Source: Citrus sinensis
Taxonomy: Eukaryota > Streptophyta > Magnoliopsida > Sapindales > Rutaceae
Reading direction: 5' to 3'
NCBI RefSeq assembly: GCF_022201045.2
Contig: NC_068560.1
Coordinates: 25,561,501-25,625,500 of the forward strand
Length of the DNA: 64,000 bases
Shown: positions 45,004 to 63,560 of the stretch, one piece after another
Layout of the letters: every line of letters starts with the position of its first letter
Numbering within the stretch: the first letter of the stretch is position 1
The notes under the pieces: generated by a model
Databases searched by the model: none
Seen by the model: only the letters and a program-made list of their open reading frames with translations
Told to the model about the DNA's origin: nothing
Program-made: the position numbers and the translations under genes

Positions 45004-46169
45004 GAAAACAGGTCGGCTTGTATCGCATCCTCTTTTCTGTCATTGCTAAACCCTTTTTGAGATCATTTAGCGCAACTGTAACTCTGTAAACATGCATTTG
45101 TTATTCCAGATATTTGTGCATGTAATCCCTGGAGTTTATACAGCAACAGAAAATACATGCAATCAGTCACTGTACCACCACCGTTTCCCGATTGCTTGTG
45201 GACAATAAAATATATACATCCAGCAAGAATTCATATGCTCACCAGAGATAATCTGATGAAGATGACAAGGATGAATCAAACAAAGAAACCCGTCGCCTCT
45301 TATTGGAAAGTTTGGCTCCTAGAAGAAACTCCTCTGTAGCCGAAAATTTACAGCTCGTGAGCAAGCAATCAATACTCTCATGGCATATTTTATCTTCTGC
45401 GGATGTTACTGTTATAGCTGTTGCATAAGGACAAAATTGCGAGAAACTTTCAACATTCAGGTGCCTTCTTCCCCATTTTAGGTGAATTCTGAGGCCTCGA
45501 TTATGATGATTAAAAATGAAAGAACCTCTCAACTTAAATCTATTTTGCAGGGTGGTTCGTGCGATGACTTCTTAACTCATCTCATGTGTTGCTGTTGTGC
45601 GATGGTTCAAGAATGGCGTGAGCTTGAACTCAGAGGGTTTAGACTAACATGAAACTTGACAATTTGTCAATTTTCGAATGAAAAATGATTTGAATGCGGC
45701 AAAAATTCAACAACTTTTAAAACAATTTTACGCTTGCAAATGATTTTGAAGTTCTTGATGAGTAAGTTAATAAATTGCAAGTTTCGCATTTAAGATCCAA
45801 TTGTTATTTACTTGGTAAGAAACAAGCTAATCTGTCCATAATCGTTAGCACAGGCAATTAATGCATGGGTATGAATCCATTGTTTTACCGCAATAATAAT
45901 AACGTTTAATAATTTCTTTATACTGCCTGCAGCTCAAGAATTTTCTGTCATGATACATTGAACTTTTTCATTTTTTTTTTAAATAAATAAATCCAAGTTA
46001 AAACGTATTGCACTTGCCTTCAAACCCTCTGAGACTAACATGAAATCGCGTGGGGCCTCTTACACATAAAGTTCGTTCAACACATATAATATTGGAAAGT
46101 GAAAATTGGGTTCAACTAGCTATGGGCTCACATCATACATAATTCTCAAGTTTTTTTTTTAAATTGGTG

Positions 46170-46253
46170 CATGTCGCACCAAGCAAGGTGCGACAGGTGC
46201 CTGTCGCACCAAGAATTGGTGCGACAGGCTTGGTGCGACAGGTTGCCTGTCGC
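46170..46253. repeat. Palindrome cluster B within the MULE
   Basis: At least five further copies of the GGTGCGACAGG / CCTGTCGCACC core occur in both orientations, about 1.2 kb from cluster A and about 310-390 bases from the right end of the element. Confidence 0.9.
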
Positions 46254-46572
46254 CAGATTCACCCACGACTCAGTTCAGCAAGTTTAGAAAATAACTCATA
46301 CCACTAAGTGATGCCGATTAGTGTTGGATTCGGATAGATTATGATCGGATTTCACTTTTACCGTTGTCTTTTGCCGTCGCCGTTGGTTAATGATTAAGCT
46401 GCGTTTGGTTTGACGATCTGGGAGAAAGATTGTTGCTTTTGGTCTGTAAAGAAGGGTAATTTGGGGAGAAAGGCTTGTGTTTGGCTAATGTTGATAGAAA
46501 AAAGTTGAGAAGGTTAGTTGTGAAAATAATAAAATATTCATGGTTATTTTCGTAAATTTCCCATATATTTTT

Positions 46573-49500
46573 AGACATTTACTAAAAAAAATATATATTC
46601 TATATTTTTTTTGGATAAAATCTACTTAATTATTTTCTATCTTTCATCTGCTATATATTAAATAAGTTTGAATTTTAAACTTTATCATATAGAATTTTGC
46701 TTTGAAATTTATGTCCAACAATGAGTAAAAGAGATGTTCTGGATAATCTTTTAAAATATAATATTGACCAAACTAGGTAATTGACTCGAACTATGGGGCT
46801 TAAAATAATTTTTACCTATTTAAAAAATTTTTAAATTGTTTTCCAAAAAAAAAAGTAAATTAATTTCTATCTTTATTAATAAAATTATGACATAACTAAG
46901 TAATATTCATATTGTGGTGAAAACAACTTCTTGGTTTAGCGATGGACCTTACATGTGGAGGGTTGAAATCTTTTATGTATATACATGGTGTTAATAATAG
47001 TAATTAAAAGGGAGTGTGTATACCTCACGCCGGAGACCAAAAAGTGATTTGTCAAATCCTCGTACTCAATGACGAGCCAAAAGTGGATAATTATTGGTTA
47101 TCCATTTTTGTACGGCTTTGAATGACTTTTTCTATTTTCTACATACTCCGCATCAGTCGTTGTGACGACTTAATTACGAAAACAACTCGAAGCTATCTAA
47201 AGTTCTGAACTGAATGAGAGAGGAAGCCAACTTGAATTACATTTTTTCCAGCATTTTTTTGGTCGAACGAACTATTTCACTTGGAATCATAATGAGTCGT
47301 TGTAAGGAAAATGTTGTTTTGATTATTACTTTTTTTAATATTCTTGTTTGCAGTATTTTAATTTGAGAGATATATAAGTCTCAAAGGAATGTCGGATTCT
47401 GTGCTCACATGATGAGCTATATAATATATGTTGGTTTTACTTAAGGTTGTTGTAATTAGTAGTTTTTTTTAAAAAAAAAATAATACAAGCACAACTCTAA
47501 TAAATAATGGATAAAAATTCCTAATTAATTTGAATTCATCTCTCATTTGTCATTTAAAAAAGAAAAGAAAAATTCAATCTTGGTTTAACTATGAACTAAA
47601 TGTTATTCTTTTCAATCATTAATTAATATTAGGTAGGTAGATCTACCAACACGGTTGCACCTAATTACCCACTATAAAATTTTATTATCAATCCCCCATG
47701 AAAAAAGTGTGCATGCCTATATATAATCGGACTTTATTATCAGTGTTATGGATAAAGGAATTATTAATTTTAAATTTATGATTATTTTAATCAATTTGGC
47801 AATATGTATCTTATCCTTGATTAATTTATATGAATGAATATCAAGTGTAACGTAAAATATTATTTGTGTTGCACATGACATGCGGACAAAAGAATACAAA
47901 GATTCCTTAAACAATATTCAAAGTATGATATAGAAAGTTGAATTTAACAAGATTCATGTACAGGAAGAAAAAGATTTAATAAAGTGAAACTTCTTTGCAC
48001 GCGGATGCACGACCCAAGACTTGGAAATTAAATAGTGAAACTTCTTTACAAACTATAGAATCTACAATTTATGGAGAGTCTTGACGAGTATTTTATCATT
48101 TTATGCATGGAATTCCACGTGCATGCATGCATGTTCTCCACGCTTGGAAATTTTGCAAATGGCTTCTATACCTTTAATCTTTGAAAATGTCCTCTAACAA
48201 GACAAGTGTCTCAATTATTGGATAACATGTGCAGTCCTTGTAATTCATTAATAACACGTCCCTCAACAATCCATATTGCAATAAAGATTTTTACGGAAAA
48301 ATTCTATAATACATCATACTACAAAGTTAGTCATTCAACAAATAAATAATATTTATATTTTGTAAAATTATCATGCAATTGATGATTATATCAAATTTAA
48401 CTATATATATTATATATACATTAGATGATTGTATTGGTTTTAATGTATTGTAAAATTCTTGATTTTATGGGCATATAATATAGATTATCAAAGTTTAAGC
48501 GCGCCGTATAATGTGACACTTGAGTTACGTTTTTATACGTAACTCAATTTTACGTTCTATATAGATTATCCTGAGTTAAGTTTAAGCGCGCGCGCACACG
48601 CACACACATATATATAGGAGTGACTAATGAGCCTTTTTCTTTTCTCATTTTGAGAAAATCTCAAGTGCATAAACCGTATTATAACCATTTAGTGAAATTA
48701 GTTATGACATACGCATTCTGATTTTATTATACTTGAATTATCTTCTTCTTCTTTTTTCCAACTTAAATGTACACGTACGTGATCAATGACTATGGATTAT
48801 GTAGAGGAGTTTATCATTTTATTGAAATTCTAATGATTGTCACAACATATTAAAGGGAGGTTGGCAGTTTCCTTCATGTAGAAATTAATACATACCATTT
48901 CTCTTCTTATTGTTTTCATAATAATCAATAACTTTCATTTATTATAATTTTATAGTATTATTCTTATTTTAAGATATTTTAAAATTTATTTAATTATTCA
49001 TCTTTATTATAAATTAAATAAATTATATAAACAGAAATTGAAATAAAAAATTCAAATATTAGACATTTTATTCCACCCCATTGCAATTGTTGCTTGTTTT
49101 CCACGGATATCTTGATTACGTTTGCAAGCTTATGTTATAAGGGCTTCGTCATTGCCATTATTACGAAATTAAATAGACTACGATTGTTGACCTAGCTAAT
49201 TTGAAAATTCCTCCATTGTTTATTATTTTTCCCTTTTTAATTTATCAATATCAGCCGTATCAAGTCATTCTTTTAATCAAAAACCTTGGGGAAGACGAAA
49301 TATATATTAACTTACTGTCTTTTCTCAACAACTTTTTAGGTGAGATTAGTTTAATAAATTACATGATAAATAATACTCTTGCTTGAGTCTATATATAAGG
49401 ATCCCCTATGTTACATGCATGTAATTTATAACCCTCTCACATGAATAGTGAGTGATGTGGGCTCCCTCACTATTTATGTGAAAAAGTTGTAAGTTACATG

Positions 49501-50140
49501 CATGTAACTTAGCATTAGCTCTATATATAATTATATATGATATAAATTTAAAATTCTTTTTTTTTTTGTCGTAATACATAGAATTGTTCGTACTATTATT
49601 ATAACAAAATAATTAAAATTTATGAGTTGAAGTTGTCAGAAAAATAAACTTATATCCAATGAATGGCATTTGGAGGAACAAAATAAATCCGGAACTTTTT
49701 TACGCGGAAAAAAAATCAATTAACATTAATGACGTCCAAATGTCCAAATATAATGAGAAATTGAATTCTTCAATACCTTGCTGTTTCTTCATATTTCTTT
49801 ATAAATTTACCGATTCTTTACTCTAAATTCTAGTATTTGTCTTCGTAGAATGTAAACTTATTCCCTAAGATATGGTTAAAAAAATAAAATAAAATCTAAT
49901 CATTTGGTAGTGCGCAAACTAATATCATAGCTAAAATGAAGTTGGTAAATTTTGATATAACTATCTATTATTAATGATAATTAGGTGGGCCTAAACGTTC
50001 CAACTTCCAAATACAGTAAAACAATCCATCATCTACATTATTCTATATTTTGGAGAGAAAAAGGAATTAAAAAGTAGAAATTTCTTTACATTTTCGCCGG
50101 AGAAACAGAGTCAAATTCAAATACGACGACTCAAGCGCAA
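46573..50140. other. AT-rich intergenic region before the copine gene
   Basis: No gene is seen. It contains a GC/AC microsatellite at 48589-48608, short direct repeats (GTGAAACTTCTTT at 47985 and 48034) and a small MITE at 49399. The last few hundred bases act as the copine promoter region. Confidence 0.55.
49399..49519. mobile_element. Small foldback MITE, 121 bp
   Basis: The sequence TCTATATATAA flanks both sides (49388-49398 and 49520-49530), consistent with a 9-11 base target duplication. The arms pair over about 50 bases around the shared GTTACATGCATGTAA and CACATRAATAGTGAG blocks, leaving a very short loop. Confidence 0.75.
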
Positions 50141-50145
50141 AAAGC

Positions 50146-50155
50146 CTATAAATAA
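50146..50155 (+). promoter_or_regulatory. Probable TATA box of the copine gene
   Basis: CTATAAATAA lies about 180 bases upstream of the start codon, followed by a short GC-richer stretch where transcription probably starts. Confidence 0.65.
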
Positions 50156-50329
50156 AGCCCCGCTCCAGTTCCCTGTCAGAGGCTACGGATTTGAGAGATT
50201 AAAGAACATCAACCGAACAGTGAGACTCCGTACTCTTCACACAAACTTGCAAAAACTTTTAGGTAATTTTTTTCGATTAATTATTTAATTTTCGAGAATA
50301 AAGAGAGAGAGAGAGACAAAGAAAAACAG

Positions 50330-56467
<6,138 letters not shown>

Positions 56468-57180
56468 GTAAATATTCATATGTTTGGAAAGGATACAAAA
56501 CCAAGCCAAACATATTAGACAAAACCAAGCCAAACATATTAGGCTATACAGACATAACATAGCAAAAATTGATAATGGTACATTACATATGTTAGGATAT
56601 AGTGGTTTTAGATGATGGTAAATTACATATGTTAAGATATAGTGGTTTATAACTAACTTTTGATGGCTTAATGAATTGATTGAATTTGTATTTAGGTTCT
56701 ATCAATGATCTCATATTCTTCCCATCCATGTCTTTCGATTTTTATTATTCCCTCTACCCACTTGTTTCACAATTGTTTGTGTCTGATGGCCTAAAACTCC
56801 AATTTCTATTGCTGTATTATCATCTTTGTTGAATATTTACTACAATGAACATGTGCTGAATGTCTACTTTTACTACTACACCCGCAATCTAACACATGGC
56901 TCACGTGCACACAAGACAAGTCTGATTCACACATCTTTAATTTAGATTCTTATATAGTCTTTCAAGATGTCTGAAACGGCATAGATGAAGGACCCTTCCA
57001 CCATTCATAAATTTCCGAAAGTGTTGTATTATAACTCTTTGAAACTGGGTTTGAGTAATCAAGAGAAGCCAAAATGTAGAACAATAACAATAAAAAATGA
57101 AGGCCCTCTTACCGTCTTAACTTTGATAGAAAATACACGAGCTGCATACCATGTCTCAGAAATTTCAATGAAAATTGGCC
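56468..57180. other. 3' flank between the copine and NLR genes
   Basis: The two genes converge here. The stretch holds a 24-bp tandem repeat (AAAACCAAGCCAAACATATT, 56498-56545) and a 40-bp repeat around ACATATGTTARGATATAGTG (56585-56650). No RNA gene is seen. Confidence 0.6.
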
Positions 57181-60100
57181 TCATTCCTGATGCTGCACAG
57201 AAGGTTGGCCTGAATCATCTTTATGATTTTGGACTTCCTGTAAACAACGAACAAAACAAATTGAAGGTGAAAGCAGGAACAACAGTTTTCAAATAAAATG
57301 GGAGTGCTTAATCTAATTGAACAGTAACTTTTGGGTCTCTCAGTAATGAATACGTACCTTTGTTTCAAGATATATCTGTTGTATGGTAGAATTAAGGTCG
57401 CCCTTCCAAGTCCAATACTCACCAGACAGCCAGCGTTTCTCTACTTCGTGTAAACTGGGAGTGCTTAATTCTTTTCCAGAGAAAATCTTCATATTGGGGC
57501 ATTTATCCACACTTAAATATGTCAAAGCTGGGAACTTGAAGGCGCAGTTGCCAGAGCAGAAGCTTGTAAGTCTTCTTAAATCACAAAGCTCCAAGTCCAT
57601 CAACTCGCTGAAAACAATTTCATCTTTTGCAGCATTTCCCTCATCATCTGCTACTACTTCTGTTATCATGCTGCAGTCAACGATACTCATCTCTGTCAGT
57701 CGTACCAAACTCTTTGCTGTCGAGGATGTTAGCACATTTATCAATCCTTTGCATCTCCACACCTTCAAAGTTGTCAGATTCTGAAACGATGTTGAAGGTG
57801 GCACTAGATTAATCAAATGGTCACAATACTCAACTGTTAGATGAACCAAATTGTCCATTTTGGATTCCTGGATCAAAATATGCTTCAGATCACAACAATT
57901 GTGTAGATTCCTTATCATTCCCTTCGTCCAATTTTCTACTCCATATGATGGCTTAACGCCCCCAACATATCCTCCTCCCCTTATTGTGAGTTCTCTTATG
58001 CTGTGAAATCTCTGAAGGAAATCAAGTGATGAAATAGTAGTTGACTCTTCAAATATAACATCAAGAAAGTTGAGTTTGCAAAACATGTCCTCTGGAAACT
58101 CAGCTGCCATTGGTATCTTCTTTCCTTCAATGGTCAAATATTTCAAATTGGGGAATACCTGGTTGGATGCATGATAAATCAGGACCAAAAAGAAAATGTA
58201 ATGCCAATTATTAAGAGTAAATTTTAAATCTTGTACGTACCTCTTTTGTCAAGTCATGAGCAGTTAAAAGGAATTCAGGACACCTTATTACTTCTAAAGT
58301 TTCCAATGTTGGAAATTCAATGTGCACATCTCCTGTGCAGAAGCTTGTGAGCTTTTCGAGATCTACCATCTTTAGAAATTGTAACTGAGGGAACACAACA
58401 TTCTTCCTTTCTTGCTGGTCTATGACTATTATCTCTTCCAAAATAGGGCAGTCATCTATCTCAAGGTGTTGGAGTCGAATAAAGCTGTTAACTATAGAAG
58501 ATGAAAACAGACATCTTAATTCCCCACAGCCATATACAATCAACCGGGTTAAAGTTTGAATGCCACAAGACATGGCCGGAAGTTGGCTTTTCCAAATCCT
58601 CTCCACATTTACATTATACAGCTCCAAGGTCTCCAAGTTTGGTAACCCACCCTGTTCACAAAACTTTCCAACCGTTATATGAGGAGATCAAAGTTAGTAT
58701 ATAAGTGCATTCAGAGTACTTTTTCTTTCATCCGAGAATGTATTTGTTACACCTACGTTACTCGGGATGAAAATTTTAATATAATTATGAAATATGTTCG
58801 TTAATCCCTGATTCACTCTAGCCTATATTTCCTAGGAAAGGAGAATATATAATAAAGCAGCAACAAAAAAAGGAAAAAATCATAAGAATATGACCATTGG
58901 ATCATTAATATCCGACCTTGAGGAAAAATGTATTAGGAACGTTGACATGGTCCTCCAAAATGATTTCATTCGATCGCATTTCACTTGTCGATTCCTTGCA
59001 TCTCTGTTTAGAACATAGTCATACTCATAAGAAATGAAGAATCTGTTTTTTGCACTGGCTGCTTTGATATGTTCGAAATTTAGGAAGATCATATCATACC
59101 TTTGACTCTTTCGGACTGGGGGCTTGACAACCTTCGACCCAGAGATGCTTCAGTTGGGAAGAATAAGAGCCCAATTTGTTATTAACTAATTCAATGATAT
59201 CTTGGTCTGGCAATCCAGATAAACAAAGGTCTTCAATTCGCTGAAGTTGCACGATATGCCCACTCTTGAAGCTGATACAATTGTCGGTGCCAAGGAGGAG
59301 TCTGAATGTTCTAGAACACGTAGGTGAGGTATCCTCCCAACACCAACGTCCAATACATATTCTGTACCTTTCCAGCTTCTCGAAGAACAGCCCCTTCGGC
59401 AGAGTGTTGACATCTGGGATGCATAATTCTAAGGTGGTCAAGTTAGGCAAATGCTTCAACTCTTCAAGGCTTGCATTCTTGACCCCTGCAGCTTCCACCT
59501 CCACCTCCCACTTATTAAAGCTACGAATGTATAATTCCTCCAAATGGGATAAATTTGATAAAACATTTGGGGGAATAACCTGTAGTCTGTCACAGTCTCT
59601 CAAATCAAGCGACCTTAACCGAGTCAATTGGCCTATTTCCACAGGCAACTGCTCAATATAAGAACCCCTTAAGCAAAGGATTTCTAGGTTCTTTAATTCT
59701 CCTATAACAGCTATATCTTGCAATTCGCTGCAATACAAACACAATGTTCGAAGGTTTGTTAGGAGACCAAGTGATGAAGGCAGTAATGATAGATGCATAT
59801 AAGTCAAGTCTAAAACTCTGACTTGCGTCAACTTCCTGAAAAAATTGTCTGGAAGTGTGATTAATGAAGATTTCTCAGTCCACAAAGAGAGAAGTTGCAG
59901 TTGAGGACATTCCAAAACTTCAGGAAGAAGAACATTCATCTTGCTGTCGTGTAAGACAATCGAAGTGTAAAACTTAAGCGCACCTTCATCTAGCCATTCC
60001 CGTGAATTAACCAGTTCATATCTCATCGTAAGCACATTTTGTTCTCTGGTTGCAATTGCTATGGCAACATCACGAACAACATCATGCATAGAAAACCAAT

Positions 60101-61490
60101 GTTCATTTTTGCTTCCATGCTCAAGCAACATACAAGAAGCCTTGAGTTTGTACACCAATGTATACACTCGAGCTCGTGCTTCTTCCATCCTATTGATGCC
60201 TTGAAACAAACCCAAACCCATGCCATACATTAACACGTCATTAATGGACGATATGTAGGTGTAGCCTATTAGCAAAAAGATCTTCTTGAGCTCCTCTCCT
60301 TCTAATTTGTTGTAACTCAACTCTATAGCTGAATAAGCAGCCGGCTGTATATCTTTAAAGTTCGTTGAGGAAGGCCTTCTTAACTGTCCCAAAGCGTCCT
60401 TCCATTCAAATAATCTCTTATTTCTCAACGCCCTCGCTACTGTTACAATGGAAACAGGCAAACCTGCACATTCATTTGCCACCTCCGTTGCCACCCATTT
60501 GAATTCACTGCTTTCGATGTACTCCCCTGCCATCTTCTTGAATAGACTCCAAGCTTCGTCTTCTCTTAGAACGCCAACTGAGAAATTATGTCGGCAATCC
60601 ATCTTCCGTGACAGTATATCTTCACTTCTTGCCGTCATCAATATTTTACACCCCTTGTGATTATCTCCGTGAGGAATTCCTACATCCTGCAAATCAACAC
60701 TTTCCCAAACATTATCTAAAATTACAAGGATTTTTTTCTCATCCTTCAATCGATTATAAAGACTCCTTGCCCTTCCAGATTCGGTCTCTTCGAAAAATAT
60801 GAGACCTAATTTATCAGCGATTTCTCCTTGAATCTTTCTTATGTCTGGAATCTGGGGCACCTCCACAAAAATCACTTGATCAAAGAGCTGGTCTCTCTTG
60901 AACTGAATAGCAACCTCTTTTGCTAGTGTCGTCTTTCCGATGCCGCCCATTCCATAAATCCCAACCATGTTCACATCAGGATCTTGTAATGCACGAAGTG
61001 CATTATTCAAAGTGGAGATTCTTGATGCAAATGCCTCGTAGTCTTTGTTAGATACAAGCCTTATGTCCTCCAGAGCTTTACGGTAGGAAATTCTATCAAA
61101 TCTCCCAGCTTCCCGAAGTTTGACAGTAGCTTCGAATTGCCTCACCGCTTCCTTGCTAAGCTGATGGCGGGTCTTCAAATTTGGACACAGCCCCATGAAA
61201 CAACGCTTGTTTGCTTTATCTGCATCGCCTGTAAATTTCTCAGCCTCAGTAATGATGTTGTTGACACTTGCAAGCCATTTCTCAACGTTCTTTTCGATCT
61301 CTTCTCCTTTTCTTTTGGCCTCATCAACCCCGTGCTGCATGCTGGCACCGTCATCCTTGAGCTTCTCAAGTTCAGTCTTGAGATTCCCAAAGTTGCTCTT
61401 GTAGTTGCGCACATAACTCAATTGCCTTTCAGTGGGAGGACCCAAGCACTTTGCCACTTCTAACACAACAGTCAGTATGCTTTCCACCAT
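57181..61490 (-). CDS. CC-NBS-LRR disease-resistance protein (At4g27190-like)
   Basis: Exons on the minus strand: 61490-59100, 58651-58241, 58158-57358 and a small last exon 57237-57181. They encode 1219 aa. Residues 1-165 are a helical coiled-coil region. The NB-ARC domain is complete: P-loop GMGGIGKTT (about 180-188), kinase-2 ILVILDNVW (254-262), RNBS-B CKILMTAR (281-288), GLPV (343-346) and MHD (468-470). Leucine-rich repeats start at about 520 and continue through exons 2 and 3, which carry the wider FPxLxxLxVxxCP-type repeats. The ATG at 61490 follows a TTG-led extension. The last exon (EVQNHKDDSGQPSVQHQE) is inferred from a strong donor after ETK and an acceptor at 57238. If it is not used, the protein ends KVRIHY. 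NLRs of this type sense pathogen effectors in the cytoplasm. No break is seen. Length is shorter than many relatives of about 1500 aa or more. Confidence 0.9.
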
Positions 61491-62475
61491 CTTCAATTCT
61501 TTCCCTTTTCTCTCTTTTTTTTTTTTTTTTAAATTTTAGAATTTTGTAAAGTATGTAGATGTGAAGTGAAGCGAACCAAAAGGAAACTGAACAGAGACAA
61601 CAACTAAAAAGATGTAGAGATGAAGAAGAAGAGAAGGGATTTATTGACAGCGTAAAAATACATCAGAAGAGTACATACAGAACAAAACAGAGACGAGTGG
61701 ACAGGGAACAGAGCAAAACTAAATAAAGAAAACAGACACTCGTACGATTTGATCGTACTTATGTTGAGATCCGAAGATTGTAATAACTAAAGGTGTAGCT
61801 TGATCCAGTGAAAGGTCGAAAGAGTTGATGGCAAAAAGGAGCAAATCTTGAAGAGTAAAAACGATCAAGATGATTGAGTTTGTTGACTGGGATGGAGAAA
61901 GACTTGGATAGTTAGGAGATGTGCGTCGGACTAATGGTAGCCAATTATTTGATGTTTACAGCGGGATTCACTGACTTTATATTTTAAAAAATTTAAGTCA
62001 GCAGAATTAATTCTTTTCATTGAAATGAACGCACAAAGAGTGGAGAAAGGATGTGAAAAAGTTAATGCGAAACGTGAGGTGATGAGATAGTTAAGTTCAC
62101 TGATGCTCAATTGTCAATTTTATTAAAAATAAAAAATAAAAAATAGTGAGAATCCGAAAGTCGAAAGCCAATAGATTTCATAATGGGATTCATTCAATAT
62201 TCCATCACGGAACCGAACACCAATAGGTTAATCCCACCAGCCACCACCTCAGCTTCCACGCAAGTTTCCCTCATTTTTGAATAGTTGGCCCACTCCTCAA
62301 GTCTTTGTCGACAAAAAAAGAAAAAGAAAAAGTAAACGATGAAACTCGGGTGGATCACAACTTGTATAAAGATTCCTGATAGTTGCTAATGCTGCCGACA
62401 TGATCTTCCAACTTGGAACTTGTAAGATCGGTCAAGCTTTCTAGTTTCTACAGTAGCGATTAATTAATGAATAAT
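61491..62475 (-). promoter_or_regulatory. Upstream region of the NLR gene
   Basis: A purine tract on the coding strand (plus-strand T run at 61515-61531) lies just upstream of the start codon. A long A/G-rich leader follows. No TATA box could be placed with confidence, and no other gene is seen. Confidence 0.4.
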
Positions 62476-62803
62476 GACGACGTTAGTACAATGAGAGTAT
62501 TTGAGGTAATTGATCAAACAAAAAGATTGCCCACTCATGATCTAATTGCCTAAATTAATAAAAATGCTTAGCCTCAGCTGACTTGTTCCAAATCACTAAA
62601 CAATTTTTTGATTCTTTTACTTATTAAATATATTAGTTTTTGCTAATGGATACTAAGTTGAATGCCAAAGATGATCAGTTTTGATTATTTGACGACGTTA
62701 GTACAATGAGAGTATTTGAGGTAATTGATCAAACAAAAAGATCTAATTGCCTAAATTAATAAAAATGCTTAGCCTCAGCTGACTTGTTCCAAATCACTAA
62801 ACA
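62476..62803. repeat. Direct repeat, about 125 bp, period 215
   Basis: Copies 62476-62602 and 62691-62803 are almost identical (GACGACGTTAGTACAATGAG through CAAATCACTAAACA). They differ mainly by a 14-base deletion in the second. The intervening DNA is unique. Confidence 0.9.
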
Positions 62804-62965
62804 TTTGAGCAGGTATTTTCATCTTTTCGTTATCACATTCCTCTAATCAATTAGCTAGCGTTAATCAACAAAAATGATTAATAACGTAAATGGAGGAACT
62901 TGGGCTCAAATCTCTAAATTAAACTCGTGATCATTAATATAAGCAAACTACAACAAGTCTATCTT

Positions 62966-63543
62966 TTTTTTTTTTTTTTGAAATGACAGAACTTCTATTA
63001 ATCACTTGAAAGGAAAAGACTTACATGAGTTGGAATTTCCTCCAACCAAATTACATCGCTCGGATTACTAACGGCATATTTAGCTAATCTATGAGCGGTT
63101 GTATTACCGCTTCTCAATACATGATTGATTTTGAAGCTCTTTTTTACACCCATACAGCCTTTAATCTCATCAATTAACTAAGATATTTCCTTCACGCTTC
63201 TATCTGACCCTTTTACCAAGCTGACAGCAGTCTTTGAGTCTGATTCTACCATTAGCGGCACCAATCCAGCATCTATTGCCATTTTAATTCCAAAATATAT
63301 AGCTTCAGCTTCAACATATTCAACATCCCCATGAAAGTCTGTACTCTGGATTCCTGCCGCCATTATCTCTCCTTTCCAGTTTCTAACTATGGCCCCTAGC
63401 CCTGCCATTCTCTTTCCAGCATTTGTGGCTGCATCTACATTCAACTTGAACCAATTTTCTGGCGGAGGTTTCCACCCTGTTACAGTTGGTTCACTTCTGC
63501 TTCCAGCAGCAGTCTCCTCTTGGAAGCTTATCCTTTGACAAGA
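62966..63543 (-). mobile_element. 5'-truncated LINE retrotransposon with RNase H-like domain
   Basis: A 17-bp target duplication TACAACAAGTCTATCTT flanks it (62949-62965 and 63544-63560). On the minus strand it ends in a poly(A) of about 14 (plus-strand T run to 62979). The coding part gives a plant non-LTR C-terminal RNase H domain: PPPENWFKLNVDAATNAGKR, YVEAEAIYFGIKMA and VESDSKTAVSLV. These carry the D, E and D catalytic residues, followed by AHRLAKYAVSNPSDVIWLEE. One in-frame TAG (63178-63180, after VKEIS, where W is expected) breaks it. Reverse transcriptase is absent because of 5' truncation. It is dead but was probably inserted recently. Confidence 0.92.
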
Positions 63544-63560
63544 TACAACAAGTCTATCTT

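Larger units (their letters stand above)
44385..46563. mobile_element. Mutator-like element (non-autonomous, possible Pack-MULE), 2.2 kb
   Basis: Perfect 9-bp target duplications ATATATTTT flank it (44376-44384 and 46564-46572). The ends are inverted: GAGAAATTTACACCAATAGC against GGGAAATTTACGAAAATAAC (right end, complemented), with similarity continuing about 30 bases. No transposase is visible. The interior has exon-like open stretches on the minus strand, at about 45000-45097 (VTVALNDLKKGLAMTEKRM) and 45310-45480 (FCPYATAITVTSAEDKICHE). Their protein family I do not recognise. Such fragments would fit gene capture. Confidence 0.9.

Noticed and set aside
56985..57296. 103-aa plus-strand open frame between the copine and NLR genes
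   Set aside because: It has no recognisable domain and overlaps the last NLR exon and intron antisense.
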